Source of the DNA: an uncultured Gammaproteobacteria bacterium
Lineage (GTDB): Bacteria; Pseudomonadota; Gammaproteobacteria; Steroidobacterales; GCA-2729495
Direction: 5' to 3'
NCBI GenBank assembly: GCA_937958785.1
Contig: CALGMY010000111.1
Location: 1 to 7,504 of the forward strand
DNA length: 7,504 nucleotides
The translations under genes and the position numbers were made by a program. The notes under the pieces were generated by a model. That model saw only the letters and a list, made by a program, of their open reading frames with translations, made no database searches and was not told where the DNA came from. Shown here in pieces: positions 1-5,985 of the stretch. Numbering within the stretch: position 1 is the stretch's first letter; each line of letters starts with the position of its first letter.

Positions 1-14
1 GGCTTGCACAAGCC
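1..14. repeat. short inverted repeat at the window edge
   Basis: GGCTTG and CAAGCC are perfect inverted arms separated by two bases, or a 5-bp stem with a GCAC loop. It lies at the window edge, so it may be the tail of a terminator or dyad belonging to a gene to the left. No T-run follows. Confidence 0.25.
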
Positions 15-31
15 CTCGCATGATCCGGATT

Positions 32-56
32 CCCGTCCCCGCCCCCGCCCCGCCCC
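32..56 (-). other. C-rich tract; G-quadruplex-type motif on the minus strand
   Basis: Five C-runs (32-34, 37-40, 42-46, 48-51, 53-56) are separated by one or two bases. The minus strand therefore carries five G-runs of three to five G with very short loops, which fits the general G-quadruplex pattern; the plus strand could form an i-motif. The tract ends directly against the GTG start of the small gene at 57, where a Shine-Dalgarno sequence would normally sit. The sequence pattern is seen; folding and any regulatory effect are inference. Confidence 0.55.
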
Positions 57-359
57 GTGGCCCGGGTGCAGAAGTTCCATGGCGTCACGATCCAGCCCTG
101 CAGCCAGCCCTGCGCGGCAGTGGCAGCCCTTGCCGACCGGCGCTTCCTGCCGGAGCACGCTCCACCCCTGCCCCTGGCCGGCTGCGACCAGCGCCAGTGC
201 CAGTGCGCCTACCGGCACCACTCGGACCGGCGGGACGCGGAGGACCGGCGCTCCGGCTGGGGGAGCTTCGGTGGGTTCGCGCCGTCCATTCCGGGTGGTA
301 ACCGCCGGGCCAAGACGCGGGACCGGCGGGCGGGTCGCAAGTCGCATCCAACCGCCTGA
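57..359 (+). CDS. small Cys/His/Arg-rich conserved-looking hypothetical protein
   Basis: A 100-residue protein of unknown function. It has five cysteines (C15, C19, C43, C48, C50), a His pair at 54-55, and two DRR motifs at 57-59 and 63-65, followed by a Gly/Arg/Lys-rich basic tail (about 66-100). The core, with RRFLPE at 28-33, LPL at 38-40, CDQRQCQC at 43-50 and YRHHSDRR at 52-59, resembles an unnamed small-protein family I recall from Gammaproteobacteria, but I could not search to confirm this. The Cys/His cluster could bind a metal; this is inference. There is no signal peptide or membrane segment. Translation starts at GTG (57), the first possible start after the in-frame stop at 21; GTG at 66 is the alternative. 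No Shine-Dalgarno sequence is visible, only a C-rich tract. It ends 16 bp from the convergent yheS gene. Confidence 0.72.
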   Translation: MARVQKFHGVTIQPCSQPCAAVAALADRRFLPEHAPPLPLAGCDQRQCQCAYRHHSDRRDAEDRRSGWGSFGGFAPSIPGGNRRAKTRDRRAGRKSHPTA

Positions 360-381
360 CCCCGCCGGCGTCCGGTCAGGC
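354..381. terminator. bidirectional hairpin between convergent genes, containing both stop codons
   Basis: GCCTGACC (354-361) and GGTCAGGC (374-381) form a perfect 8-bp stem with a 12-nt GC-rich loop. The TGA of the plus-strand small gene (357-359) lies in the left arm and the TGA of yheS (376-378, read on minus) lies in the right arm. No U-tract follows on either strand, so intrinsic termination is only plausible. A second small hairpin (383-396, GGGGA/TCCCC) lies just inside the 3' end of yheS. Confidence 0.5.
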
Positions 382-2319
382 CGGGGACTGCTCCCCGTAG
401 ATCGCCAGCCACTCGCTCTCCAGCGCCTCGTGGGCCTCCCGCGCGGCCGCGTGCCGGCCCGCGAGTGCCGCCAGCTGACCCGCCTCCGCGGCGTACACCG
501 CGGGTTCCGCCAGCTCGGCTTCGAGACACTTGATCTCCGCGGCGACGGTCGCCATCCGGGCCTCGAGCTTTGCGAGCTGCTGCTGGCGCCGGACGGCGCG
601 GGCGTCGGGCCTCGGGGCACGCGCCGGGGGCCTGGCAGGCGGCGGGGCCGTGGCCGGCGTCCCGGCGGGCATGGCGTCCGCAGGCTTGCCGGCCCGGGCG
701 CTCAGCCAGGCGGCGTACTCGTCCAGGTCGCCCGCGAAGGGTTCCACCCGCCCGTCGGCCACCCGCCAGAAGGTGTCACTGACGAGGCCGATCAGGTGCC
801 GGTCGTGGGAGACGAGCACGATGGCGCCGTCGAAATCCGCCAGCGCCTCGGCGAGCGCCTCCCGCATGTCGAGGTCCAGGTGGTTGGTGGGCTCGTCGAG
901 CAGGAGCACGTTGGGTTTGCGCCAGGCGATCAGGGCCAGGGCGAGCCGGGCCCGCTCCCCGCCGGAGAAGACCTCCACGTCCTGGAACGCGCGCTGGCCC
1001 GGGAAGTACCAGCGGCCCAGGAAGTTGCGCATGTCCTGGGTGGTGGCTTCCGGCGCGATGTCCCGGAGGTGGTCCATCGGCGTCGCACCGGCACGCAGGC
1101 TCTCCACCGTGTGCTGGGCGAAGTAGCCGATGCGCAGGTCGGAGTGGGCCGTGCGTTCGCCGGCGAGAGCGGGCAGCTCCCCCACCAGCGTCTTCACCAG
1201 CGTCGACTTGCCGGCGCCGTTCGGCCCGAGCAGTGCCACCCGGTCGCCGGCCTCGAGGCCGAAGCAGACGTCGGCGAGGATGCGGGCATCGCCGCCGTCG
1301 GCCGGCGTGTCGCCGGGCAGGTGGTCCTCGCCGTCCCGGGCCGCCGACGCCCGGTAGCCCGCGTCGACGTGATCGAGGCGGAGCAGCGAGAACGGCAGCT
1401 TCGGGGGCGGGTCGAAATTGATGTGGAGCGCGTGCTCCGCCCGCACGGCCTCGGTGCCGGCCAGCTTGGCGAGGCGCTTCATGCGCGACTGGGCCTGCTT
1501 CGCCTTGCTGGCCTTGGCCTTGAATCGGGCGATGAACTTCTGCAGGTGCTCCCGCTCGGCCTGCTCCTTCTCGAAGGCGATCTGCTGCAGGCGGAGGTGC
1601 TCCGCCCGCTGGCGTTCGAAGGCGGTGTAGTCGCCGGTGTAGAGCTTCGCCGTGCCGTCGTTGAGGTGCAGGGTATGGCTCGTCACGCCGTCCAGGAACT
1701 CCCGGTCGTGGGAGATCATGAGGAGCGTGCCGGGGTACCTGAGCAGCCAGTCCTCGAGCCACAGTACGGCATCGAGGTCGAGGTGGTTGGTGGGCTCATC
1801 GAGCAACAGGAGGTCCGAGGGCGTCATGAGGGCCCGGGCGAGATTCAGCCGCACGCGCCACCCGCCGGAGAACTCCCCCACGGGCTTGTCGTGGGTCGCG
1901 GGGGGGAAGCCCAGCCCGTGCAGCAGGCGGCCGGCCCTGGCTTCGGCATCGTAGGCCCGGAGCTCGGCCATCCGCTGGTGGGCAACCGCCACGGCCTCGT
2001 AGTCCTCGGCGGCCATGGCATCCCGTTCGGCCTTGATGGCCGACCAGACGGGGGCATCGCCAGACATCACGAAATCGATGGCCGGATCCGGCAGGTGGGG
2101 CGTCTCCTGCGCGACGCTCGCGATCCGCACCCGGCCGGACAGCTCCATGTCGCCCCGGTCCGGCTCCAGGTCGCCCTGGACGACCGCGAACAGGCTGGAC
2201 TTGCCGCAGCCGTTGCGCCCGACCACCCCGACCCGCACGCCCGCGTGGAGTGACAGGTCGACGCCGGACAGGAGCAATTGCTCGCCGCGCCTCAGGGCAA
2301 GGTTCCGGAAGGTGAGCAT
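376..2319 (-). CDS. yheS: ABC-F family ATPase YheS (ribosome-associated)
   Basis: A 647-residue twin-ATPase ABC-F protein. The family lacks membrane domains and acts at the ribosomal E site, modulating translation; the specific role of YheS is less settled. Domain 1 has Walker A GRNGCGKS (34-41), signature FSGGWR (150-155), Walker B LLLLDEP (170-176) and SHD (203-205). The helical linker between the ATPase domains, about 232-310, includes KAKASKAKQAQSRMKRL (267-283), typical of YheS. Domain 2 has GPNGAGKS (365-372), FSGGE (451-455), LLLDEP (472-477) and SHD (504-506). A Pro/Ala-rich hinge (545-575) leads to a C-terminal coiled coil (575-640). Length and motif wording match E. coli YheS (about 637 aa) from memory, rather than Uup, EttA or YbiT. 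The start MLTFRNLALRRG aligns with the family N-terminus. Oddities are an acidic Gly/Asp-rich insertion at about 322-346 before domain 2, and no Shine-Dalgarno sequence. Confidence 0.96.
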   Translation of the reverse strand: MLTFRNLALRRGEQLLLSGVDLSLHAGVRVGVVGRNGCGKSSLFAVVQGDLEPDRGDMELSGRVRIASVAQETPHLPDPAIDFVMSGDAPVWSAIKAERDAMAAEDYEAVAVAHQRMAELRAYDAEARAGRLLHGLGFPPATHDKPVGEFSGGWRVRLNLARALMTPSDLLLLDEPTNHLDLDAVLWLEDWLLRYPGTLLMISHDREFLDGVTSHTLHLNDGTAKLYTGDYTAFERQRAEHLRLQQIAFEKEQAEREHLQKFIARFKAKASKAKQAQSRMKRLAKLAGTEAVRAEHALHINFDPPPKLPFSLLRLDHVDAGYRASAARDGEDHLPGDTPADGGDARILADVCFGLEAGDRVALLGPNGAGKSTLVKTLVGELPALAGERTAHSDLRIGYFAQHTVESLRAGATPMDHLRDIAPEATTQDMRNFLGRWYFPGQRAFQDVEVFSGGERARLALALIAWRKPNVLLLDEPTNHLDLDMREALAEALADFDGAIVLVSHDRHLIGLVSDTFWRVADGRVEPFAGDLDEYAAWLSARAGKPADAMPAGTPATAPPPARPPARAPRPDARAVRRQQQLAKLEARMATVAAEIKCLEAELAEPAVYAAEAGQLAALAGRHAAAREAHEALESEWLAIYGEQSPA

Positions 2320-2328
2320 GGGGCGCGC

Positions 2329-2334
2329 AGTATA
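2329..2334 (-). promoter_or_regulatory. candidate -10 element of yheS with very short leader
   Basis: Read on the minus strand, TATACT lies 9 bases before the yheS ATG and matches the sigma-70 -10 consensus at five of six positions. Transcription would start about 7 bases downstream, only a few bases before the ATG, which fits the missing Shine-Dalgarno sequence and suggests a nearly leaderless mRNA. No convincing -35 is seen 15-18 bases upstream. Confidence 0.35.
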
Positions 2335-2363
2335 CGGGGAACGGCCGGGGAACTACGTACAGA

Positions 2364-2395
2364 CGGGATCGGACAGCGGATGCAGCATCATCCCG
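2364..2395. promoter_or_regulatory. nested dyads upstream of the dioxygenase gene
   Basis: In the 101-bp divergent gap, CGGGAT (2364-2369) pairs with ATCCCG (2390-2395). Inside them GATGC-A-GCATC (2379-2389) is a perfect 11-bp odd palindrome. The element ends 25 bases before the dioxygenase ATG. It could be a regulator operator or a hairpin in the mRNA leader; chance is not excluded in such GC-rich DNA. Confidence 0.3.
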
Positions 2396-2420
2396 GACAC
2401 ACCAGTAAGAAGAGCCAGCC

Positions 2421-3335
2421 ATGACCGGAGTCTGGATCGACAGCGGTCACGCGGACGACGCGCGCCGCGCGCGCCTGTACCGGGGCGACCTGTACATCAC
2501 CTCAGCCTCCCGGGCCGGCCAGGCGCTGATCGGGCACGCCCGGTCCATGCTCGAGGAGGCGTTCGCACCCCACGCCCCCGAGACGGCCCAGTACCACATG
2601 GCCGTCGCGGACTACGCGGCCCTGCTCGGCCGGGTGAAGCCGGCCTTCATCCACCACCCCCGCTGCAAGCAGCTGTTGCGGGAGATCATCGAGGAGCACG
2701 GGGCGGATCCGACCCGGACCTACTTCGACGTGCCGAAGCTGCGCTCGTCGACCAGCGACGGCTACCTCACCACCGGCATTGCCCTCGCGTTCCCGCCCCA
2801 CCGGGATACCTGGTACTCCGCGCCGCATGCCCAGATCAACTTCTGGACGCCGGTCTACGACATCACGGCCGACAATGGCATGAATTTCTGGCCCGGCTAC
2901 ATCGACCGGCCGGTGGCCAACAACTCGGGGACCTACAACTACTACCAGTGGAACAAGACACGGGACCAGACCGCCGCGATGATCGGCTCCGCCAACACGC
3001 GGGTCGCCCCCGGCGCCACCGAGCCCCTGCCCCCGTCGGACATCCGCTTCGTCACGGGCTGCGGCGGCTTCACCATCTTCGCCGCGGCCCAGCTGCACGG
3101 GAGCCTGGCCAACACGTCAGGCAGGACCCGGTTCTCCATCGATTTCCGGGTCGTGAACATCGACGACCTGGAAGCGGGACTCGGCGCGCCCAACGTGGAC
3201 GCCGCCTGCACCGGCACCGCGTTGCGGGACTTCATGCGCGCCACGGACCACGCGCGGCTGCCAGAGGAACTGGTGCGGCGCTACGACAGCGGCGAGGTGG
3301 GCGACGGGATGCTGGTATACCAGCCGGCCCGGTGA
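2421..3335 (+). CDS. Fe(II)/2-oxoglutarate-dependent dioxygenase, PhyH-like (StrG/KanJ-like motif)
   Basis: A 304-residue soluble protein with the jelly-roll non-heme iron signature. The facial triad is H127-x-D129 in FPPHRDTWY (124-132) and H226 in AAQLHGSLANTSG (222-234). R235 or R237 is well placed to bind the 2-oxoglutarate carboxylate. APHAQINFWTP (134-144) follows the HxD strand. The HRDTWY...QINFWTP wording recalls StrG/KanJ-type aminoglycoside-pathway oxygenases and unnamed relatives; this is from memory and the substrate is unknown. The family couples decarboxylation of 2-oxoglutarate to oxidation of a substrate, usually hydroxylation. The ATG at 2421 has a weak purine-rich site (AAGAAGAG, 2407-2414) six bases upstream. 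The gene is divergent from yheS and convergent with the secreted-protein gene, so it appears monocistronic. There is no signal peptide, and no sugar or aminocyclitol genes are nearby, so antibiotic synthesis is not implied. Confidence 0.88.
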   Translation: MTGVWIDSGHADDARRARLYRGDLYITSASRAGQALIGHARSMLEEAFAPHAPETAQYHMAVADYAALLGRVKPAFIHHPRCKQLLREIIEEHGADPTRTYFDVPKLRSSTSDGYLTTGIALAFPPHRDTWYSAPHAQINFWTPVYDITADNGMNFWPGYIDRPVANNSGTYNYYQWNKTRDQTAAMIGSANTRVAPGATEPLPPSDIRFVTGCGGFTIFAAAQLHGSLANTSGRTRFSIDFRVVNIDDLEAGLGAPNVDAACTGTALRDFMRATDHARLPEELVRRYDSGEVGDGMLVYQPAR

Positions 3336-3352
3336 CTCTCCGGGCCGGCTGG
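3320..3352 (+). terminator. 13-bp perfect hairpin with the dioxygenase stop codon in its loop
   Basis: CCAGCCGGCCCGG (3320-3332) is followed by a 7-nt loop that begins with the TGA stop (3333-3335), then the exact complement CCGGGCCGGCTGG (3340-3352). The left arm encodes the last four residues, QPAR. The stem is long and GC-rich but no T-run follows. It lies between convergent genes and could act in both directions. A smaller dyad, AGGCC...GGCCT (3364-3379), lies closer to the opposing gene. Confidence 0.65.
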
Positions 3353-3389
3353 CTCCATCAGACAGGCCGGTGCTGGCCTTGCCCTGCGG

Positions 3390-4574
3390 TCAGGGATTGA
3401 CCGCGCAGGGATAGGTGTTGAGGCAGATGCCCGACGGCCCGGGCTGTGCCCCCAGCAGCTGGCGGTACAGCGTGGTGTCCTGCGCATTCACCGAGCCATT
3501 GGCATTGATGTCCGCCGCGTTGAAGTTGGGTGCCACGCTGGGCTGGCCGAGTTGCTGGCGGAACAGGACGGTGTCCTGGGCGTTGGTCGACCCGTTGTTG
3601 TTCAGGTCACCGTCGCAGCGGTTGCCGTAGCCGTCGCCATTGGAATCGACCTGGGTGGCGTTCGAGACCAGCCGGCAGTTGTCGAGGGCGTCGACCACCC
3701 CGTCGCCGTCCGTGTCCACCTGCGGGGCAAACACGTAGTAGCTGATGTCCGAGAGGGCCGGATCCGGCGCGCACGGGGTCGTGGCCAGCTGCGAGGCGCG
3801 GCCGAACAGGTAGCAGCCGTCGCTGCCGTAGACCGTGGGCAGGTTGGACAGGATCACGAAGCGCGGGTTGGGGACCTGGAACCAGACGTCGTAGGTACCC
3901 TCGACCGGATCACAGCCACCGCCGCCGGCCGCCGTGGCAACGCCACGTACCTCACCGAGGGGGACGTCGTCGGCCGGATTCGGCGGGTCCTGCGGGTCGC
4001 CATTCAGGTTCCGGTCGATGCAATTGGCGTCGCCACCGATGTTGTAGGCCACGACCGGGCTTTCGAACAGGCCGTTGGTGCCGAGGTCGACATTGGAGCA
4101 GCCATTGACATTCACGGTGCCGAGGAAGGTGCCCTCATAGCACTGGAAGCTCCCGGCCGTGGACGTGGTGGTCGAGGGCGTGATGGTGAGGTTCGTGGTC
4201 CGGAAGGAGAGCACTGCCGTACCGTTGGCGTTCGAGCCGTTGAACGCGGTGGTCCACAGCAGTCCGGTGCCCGTCATGGTCGTGCCGTTCCAGTCCCAGC
4301 TGGCGGGATTCGCCTGGACGTCCGAGATGAGCGTGGGCACCGTGCTGACCCACGCATTGGCCGGGTTGTAGCAGGGCTGCCGGAACGGGGCTGCCGCCGG
4401 ACATCCCTGGGCCGTTCCCGACTTGAAGAATTGGGCAGCATGGTTGCCGTTGGGCGCGCTGCGCGAATACACGCCGACGAGGACGTAGGGGGCCGCGCTG
4501 GCGGTACCCCAGGCGGCCAGCAGCCCCGCGGCGACGGCAAGTGCCGTGATGGATCGGGTAAACCGGATCTTCAT
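3390..4574 (-). CDS. secreted protein with thrombospondin type-3 and dockerin-like C-terminus
   Basis: A 394-residue exported protein. The N-terminus MKIRFTRSITALAVAAGLLA continues to TASA|APY, a classical Sec signal peptide cleaved after about residue 27. Residues 28-285 form an unrecognised Ser/Thr/Asn- and Cys-containing region. Residues 287-320 hold a thrombospondin type-3-like calcium-binding stretch (DTDGDGVVDALDNC, then DSNGDGYGNRCD). Residues 321-375 carry two dockerin-type repeats with EF-hand-like Asp/Asn loops, DLNNNGSTNAQD and DINANGSVNAQD. The tail holds two cysteines (C384, C390) that may pair. Dockerins bind cohesins in cellulosomes, but many non-cellulolytic bacteria carry them with unknown partners, and no cohesin is in this window. 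The start is taken at 4574: it gives the signal peptide directly and has GGGGGAG with GGGAG nine bases upstream. An in-frame ATG at 4646 lacks both. Confidence 0.88.
   Translation of the reverse strand: MKIRFTRSITALAVAAGLLAAWGTASAAPYVLVGVYSRSAPNGNHAAQFFKSGTAQGCPAAAPFRQPCYNPANAWVSTVPTLISDVQANPASWDWNGTTMTGTGLLWTTAFNGSNANGTAVLSFRTTNLTITPSTTTSTAGSFQCYEGTFLGTVNVNGCSNVDLGTNGLFESPVVAYNIGGDANCIDRNLNGDPQDPPNPADDVPLGEVRGVATAAGGGGCDPVEGTYDVWFQVPNPRFVILSNLPTVYGSDGCYLFGRASQLATTPCAPDPALSDISYYVFAPQVDTDGDGVVDALDNCRLVSNATQVDSNGDGYGNRCDGDLNNNGSTNAQDTVLFRQQLGQPSVAPNFNAADINANGSVNAQDTTLYRQLLGAQPGPSGICLNTYPCAVNP
3450..3608 (-). repeat. two dockerin-type repeats within the secreted protein
   Basis: Two copies with a 32-residue (96-bp) period cover residues 323-343 and 355-375. 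Each has Asp/Asn at alternate loop positions, a Gly at loop position 6, an identical NAQDT segment, and a helix ending in (F/Y)RQxLG. Each copy is a predicted calcium-binding half of a dockerin domain. Confidence 0.75.
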
Positions 4575-4765
4575 GGTGAGTGACTCCCCCAGTATTTGGT
4601 TGTTGCCGGTGTGAAGGGGCGGCTCCCGGTGCCCCTTCGGAAACATGGTCGTGACCAGAGTCTACGCCCGGGTGCGCCCGGGTCAGCAGGGCCGGCCGGG
4701 GGTCCTGATGCCACCGCGAGCGCTGGCCGCGTGGCGGTCGACTCGATCGGCATGACATAACACCG
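4575..4765. other. upstream region of the secreted-protein gene
   Basis: I see no gene here. On the minus strand it holds the Shine-Dalgarno sequence of the secreted-protein gene (GGGAG, 4588-4584). An 8-bp hairpin GAAGGGGC/GCCCCTTC (4613-4620 and 4631-4638) lies about 40 bases before the start and would fall in the leader. TGGTC-GT-GACCA (4646-4657) is a short dyad. CGCCCGGGT is repeated with a 10-bp period (4665-4673 and 4675-4683), each copy containing the palindrome CCCGGG. Any of these could be regulatory, but I cannot place a convincing -35/-10 pair. Confidence 0.4.
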
Positions 4766-4800
4766 GGCGCAGCCGTATTGCGGCTGGAGCTGCGCCTACA
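4766..4800 (-). repeat. REP-like (GTAG-headed) palindromic element overlapping the amidase stop codon
   Basis: Read on the minus strand from 4799, GTAGGCGCAGCTCCAGCCGC differs at 3 of 20 positions from the GTAG-headed REP unit GTAGGAGCGGCTTCAGCCGC, which I recall from Stenotrophomonas (SMAG elements) and relatives. A GTAG head followed by an imperfect stem-loop is the defining layout. GGCGCAGC and GCTGCGCC (4766-4773 and 4789-4796) also form an 8-bp perfect outer stem, like a REP followed by a partial inverted copy. The TAG in the head is the stop codon of the amidase gene. The hairpin may also serve as its transcription terminator. Confidence 0.55.
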
Positions 4801-5932
4801 GCCTGGCGGCCTTCGTGACCCGGGCGGTGACCTCGGGGCTCACCTCGTACTTCTCCCACCCCTCCGGCGGCGTGAACACGCCCCAGTCCACCATCTTGTT
4901 GATCTGGTGCTTCACGAGCTCGAGCTGATTGGCTTCGGTGAGCGGCGGCTCGTCCAGGCAGAGGTTCCTGGGGTAGATGCCGCCGCGGGCCATGGCCGCG
5001 TCGTAGATGGTCTTGTATTCCTCGACCCGCAAATCCTTCACCAGGTTCTGCCACTGGGCCCGGACGCGGAAGTCCCGGAGGCCGTCGATGTCGATGAGGG
5101 CACTTACCAGCGTCTCCCCTCCCCCCAGGTACTCGGAGACCACGTTGCCCCGGTAGTCGATGATCTGGCTCTTGCCGCAACTCATCTGGTGGGTGCCGCC
5201 CGGGAAGTAGATGGCCCCGATGTTCGGCGCCACCACGTAGCAGTTGTTGAAGACCGCGTGGGCCCGGTTCTGGATTTCGGCGATGCCATTGCCCATCCAG
5301 GGCTCCGGGTACTGGGTGCGCCAGATGATCTCGGCGCCGTTCAGCGCGAGGCCGCGGGCCGCCTCGGGGAAGCTGCCCTCGGCGCAGATCAGCGTGCCGA
5401 TGTTGCCAATCTCGGTCCTCGCCACCGGGAAGACCGCCTGGAACAGCTTCACCGGGTCGTCGCCGTACTTCTCCAGGTAGACGTTCCAGATGTCGCTGGG
5501 CGCCACGTTGGGCTCCCGCTGGTAGAAGGCCGTCTTGTAGTGCTTGTGGATCACCTCGCCCTTCGGGTCGATGACGAAGGCGATGTTGAAGATGCGGTCC
5601 TCCATCAGCGCCGGGTCCTTGGCCACCATCTGGGCGATGATGTGCACGTTCAGCTCCCGCGCGAGGTCACCGAGCGCGCGGGTCTCCGGCCCCGGGATCT
5701 CGGGCACCACCTCCCGGTAGATCCGCAGGTGCTCCTCGCCGCCGCCCAGGCACCAGCCGCCGATGCCGCCTTCCGACACGGCGATCAGCTTCACGGGCAG
5801 GTCCAGGCTGCAGTTCCAGACCGCGTAGCGCATGGACAGCGCCAGGTTCTCGATGTCCTTCATGTAGTCGGCGCGGGTGACGGCCATCCGCGAGACGTTC
5901 TGGATGCCGACGGCGGTGTAGTGCAGGCGCAT
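4796..5932 (-). CDS. carbon-nitrogen hydrolase, aliphatic-amidase-like (nitrilase superfamily)
   Basis: A 378-residue cytoplasmic enzyme of the nitrilase superfamily, which hydrolyses amides or nitriles through a covalent thio-acyl enzyme. The catalytic residues are visible: Glu54 in LIAVSEGGIGGW (49-60), Lys133 in HYKTAF (131-136), and Cys183 in LICAEGSFPEAARG (181-194). Glu140 in YQREPNVAP (137-145) sits where amidases have a second glutamate. PEIPGPETRALGDLAREL (77-94), NGAEIIWRTQ (198-207) and FNNCYVV (228-234) resemble the aliphatic amidase AmiE from memory, with a C-terminal extension of about 90 residues (290-378). The substrate cannot be read from sequence; short-chain amide, formamide and nitrile are all possible. 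The ATG has a strong Shine-Dalgarno sequence (GGAGG, 5944-5940) seven bases upstream. The gene is divergent from a Tat-exported amidohydrolase, with a candidate promoter and dyad between them. Confidence 0.95.
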   Translation of the reverse strand: MRLHYTAVGIQNVSRMAVTRADYMKDIENLALSMRYAVWNCSLDLPVKLIAVSEGGIGGWCLGGGEEHLRIYREVVPEIPGPETRALGDLARELNVHIIAQMVAKDPALMEDRIFNIAFVIDPKGEVIHKHYKTAFYQREPNVAPSDIWNVYLEKYGDDPVKLFQAVFPVARTEIGNIGTLICAEGSFPEAARGLALNGAEIIWRTQYPEPWMGNGIAEIQNRAHAVFNNCYVVAPNIGAIYFPGGTHQMSCGKSQIIDYRGNVVSEYLGGGETLVSALIDIDGLRDFRVRAQWQNLVKDLRVEEYKTIYDAAMARGGIYPRNLCLDEPPLTEANQLELVKHQINKMVDWGVFTPPEGWEKYEVSPEVTARVTKAARL

Positions 5933-5956
5933 GGGAGACCCTCCGGGACTGCCGGG

Positions 5957-5984
5957 ATTATGCGATCTCCCCGCTGTTCAGCAA
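5957..5984 (-). promoter_or_regulatory. candidate sigma-70 promoter of the amidase gene
   Basis: On the minus strand, CATAAT (plus 5957-5962) matches the -10 consensus at five of six positions. TTGCTG (plus 5979-5984) gives a partial -35 with a 16-bp spacer. The predicted start near 5950 leaves a leader of about 18 bases containing the GGAGG site. The weak -35 suggests dependence on an activator. Confidence 0.5.
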
Positions 5985-5985
5985 A

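Noticed and set aside
4..2253. 749-residue plus-strand open frame opposite yheS
   Set aside because: It is the antisense shadow of a well-supported ABC-F gene with all catalytic motifs. Its product is low-complexity Arg/Gly/Pro/Val-rich, and long antisense frames are expected in GC-rich DNA.
3364..3379. AGGCC...GGCCT dyad as a separate terminator for the secreted-protein gene
   Set aside because: The stem is only 5 bp and there is no U-tract on the minus strand; the adjacent 13-bp hairpin is a better candidate for both directions.
2015..3400. 461-residue plus-strand frame overlapping yheS and the dioxygenase
   Set aside because: Out of frame with the dioxygenase, whose HxD...H motifs identify the true frame; the alternative product is Arg/Pro/Gly-rich and featureless.
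3552..4583. 343-residue plus-strand frame opposite the secreted protein
   Set aside because: The minus strand has a signal peptide, Shine-Dalgarno sequence and calcium-binding repeats; the plus frame has no recognisable motif.
4575..4646. Upstream ATG start (4646) for the secreted protein
   Set aside because: The extra 24 residues precede a normal signal peptide and there is no Shine-Dalgarno sequence at 4646, while ATG 4574 has GGGAG well placed.
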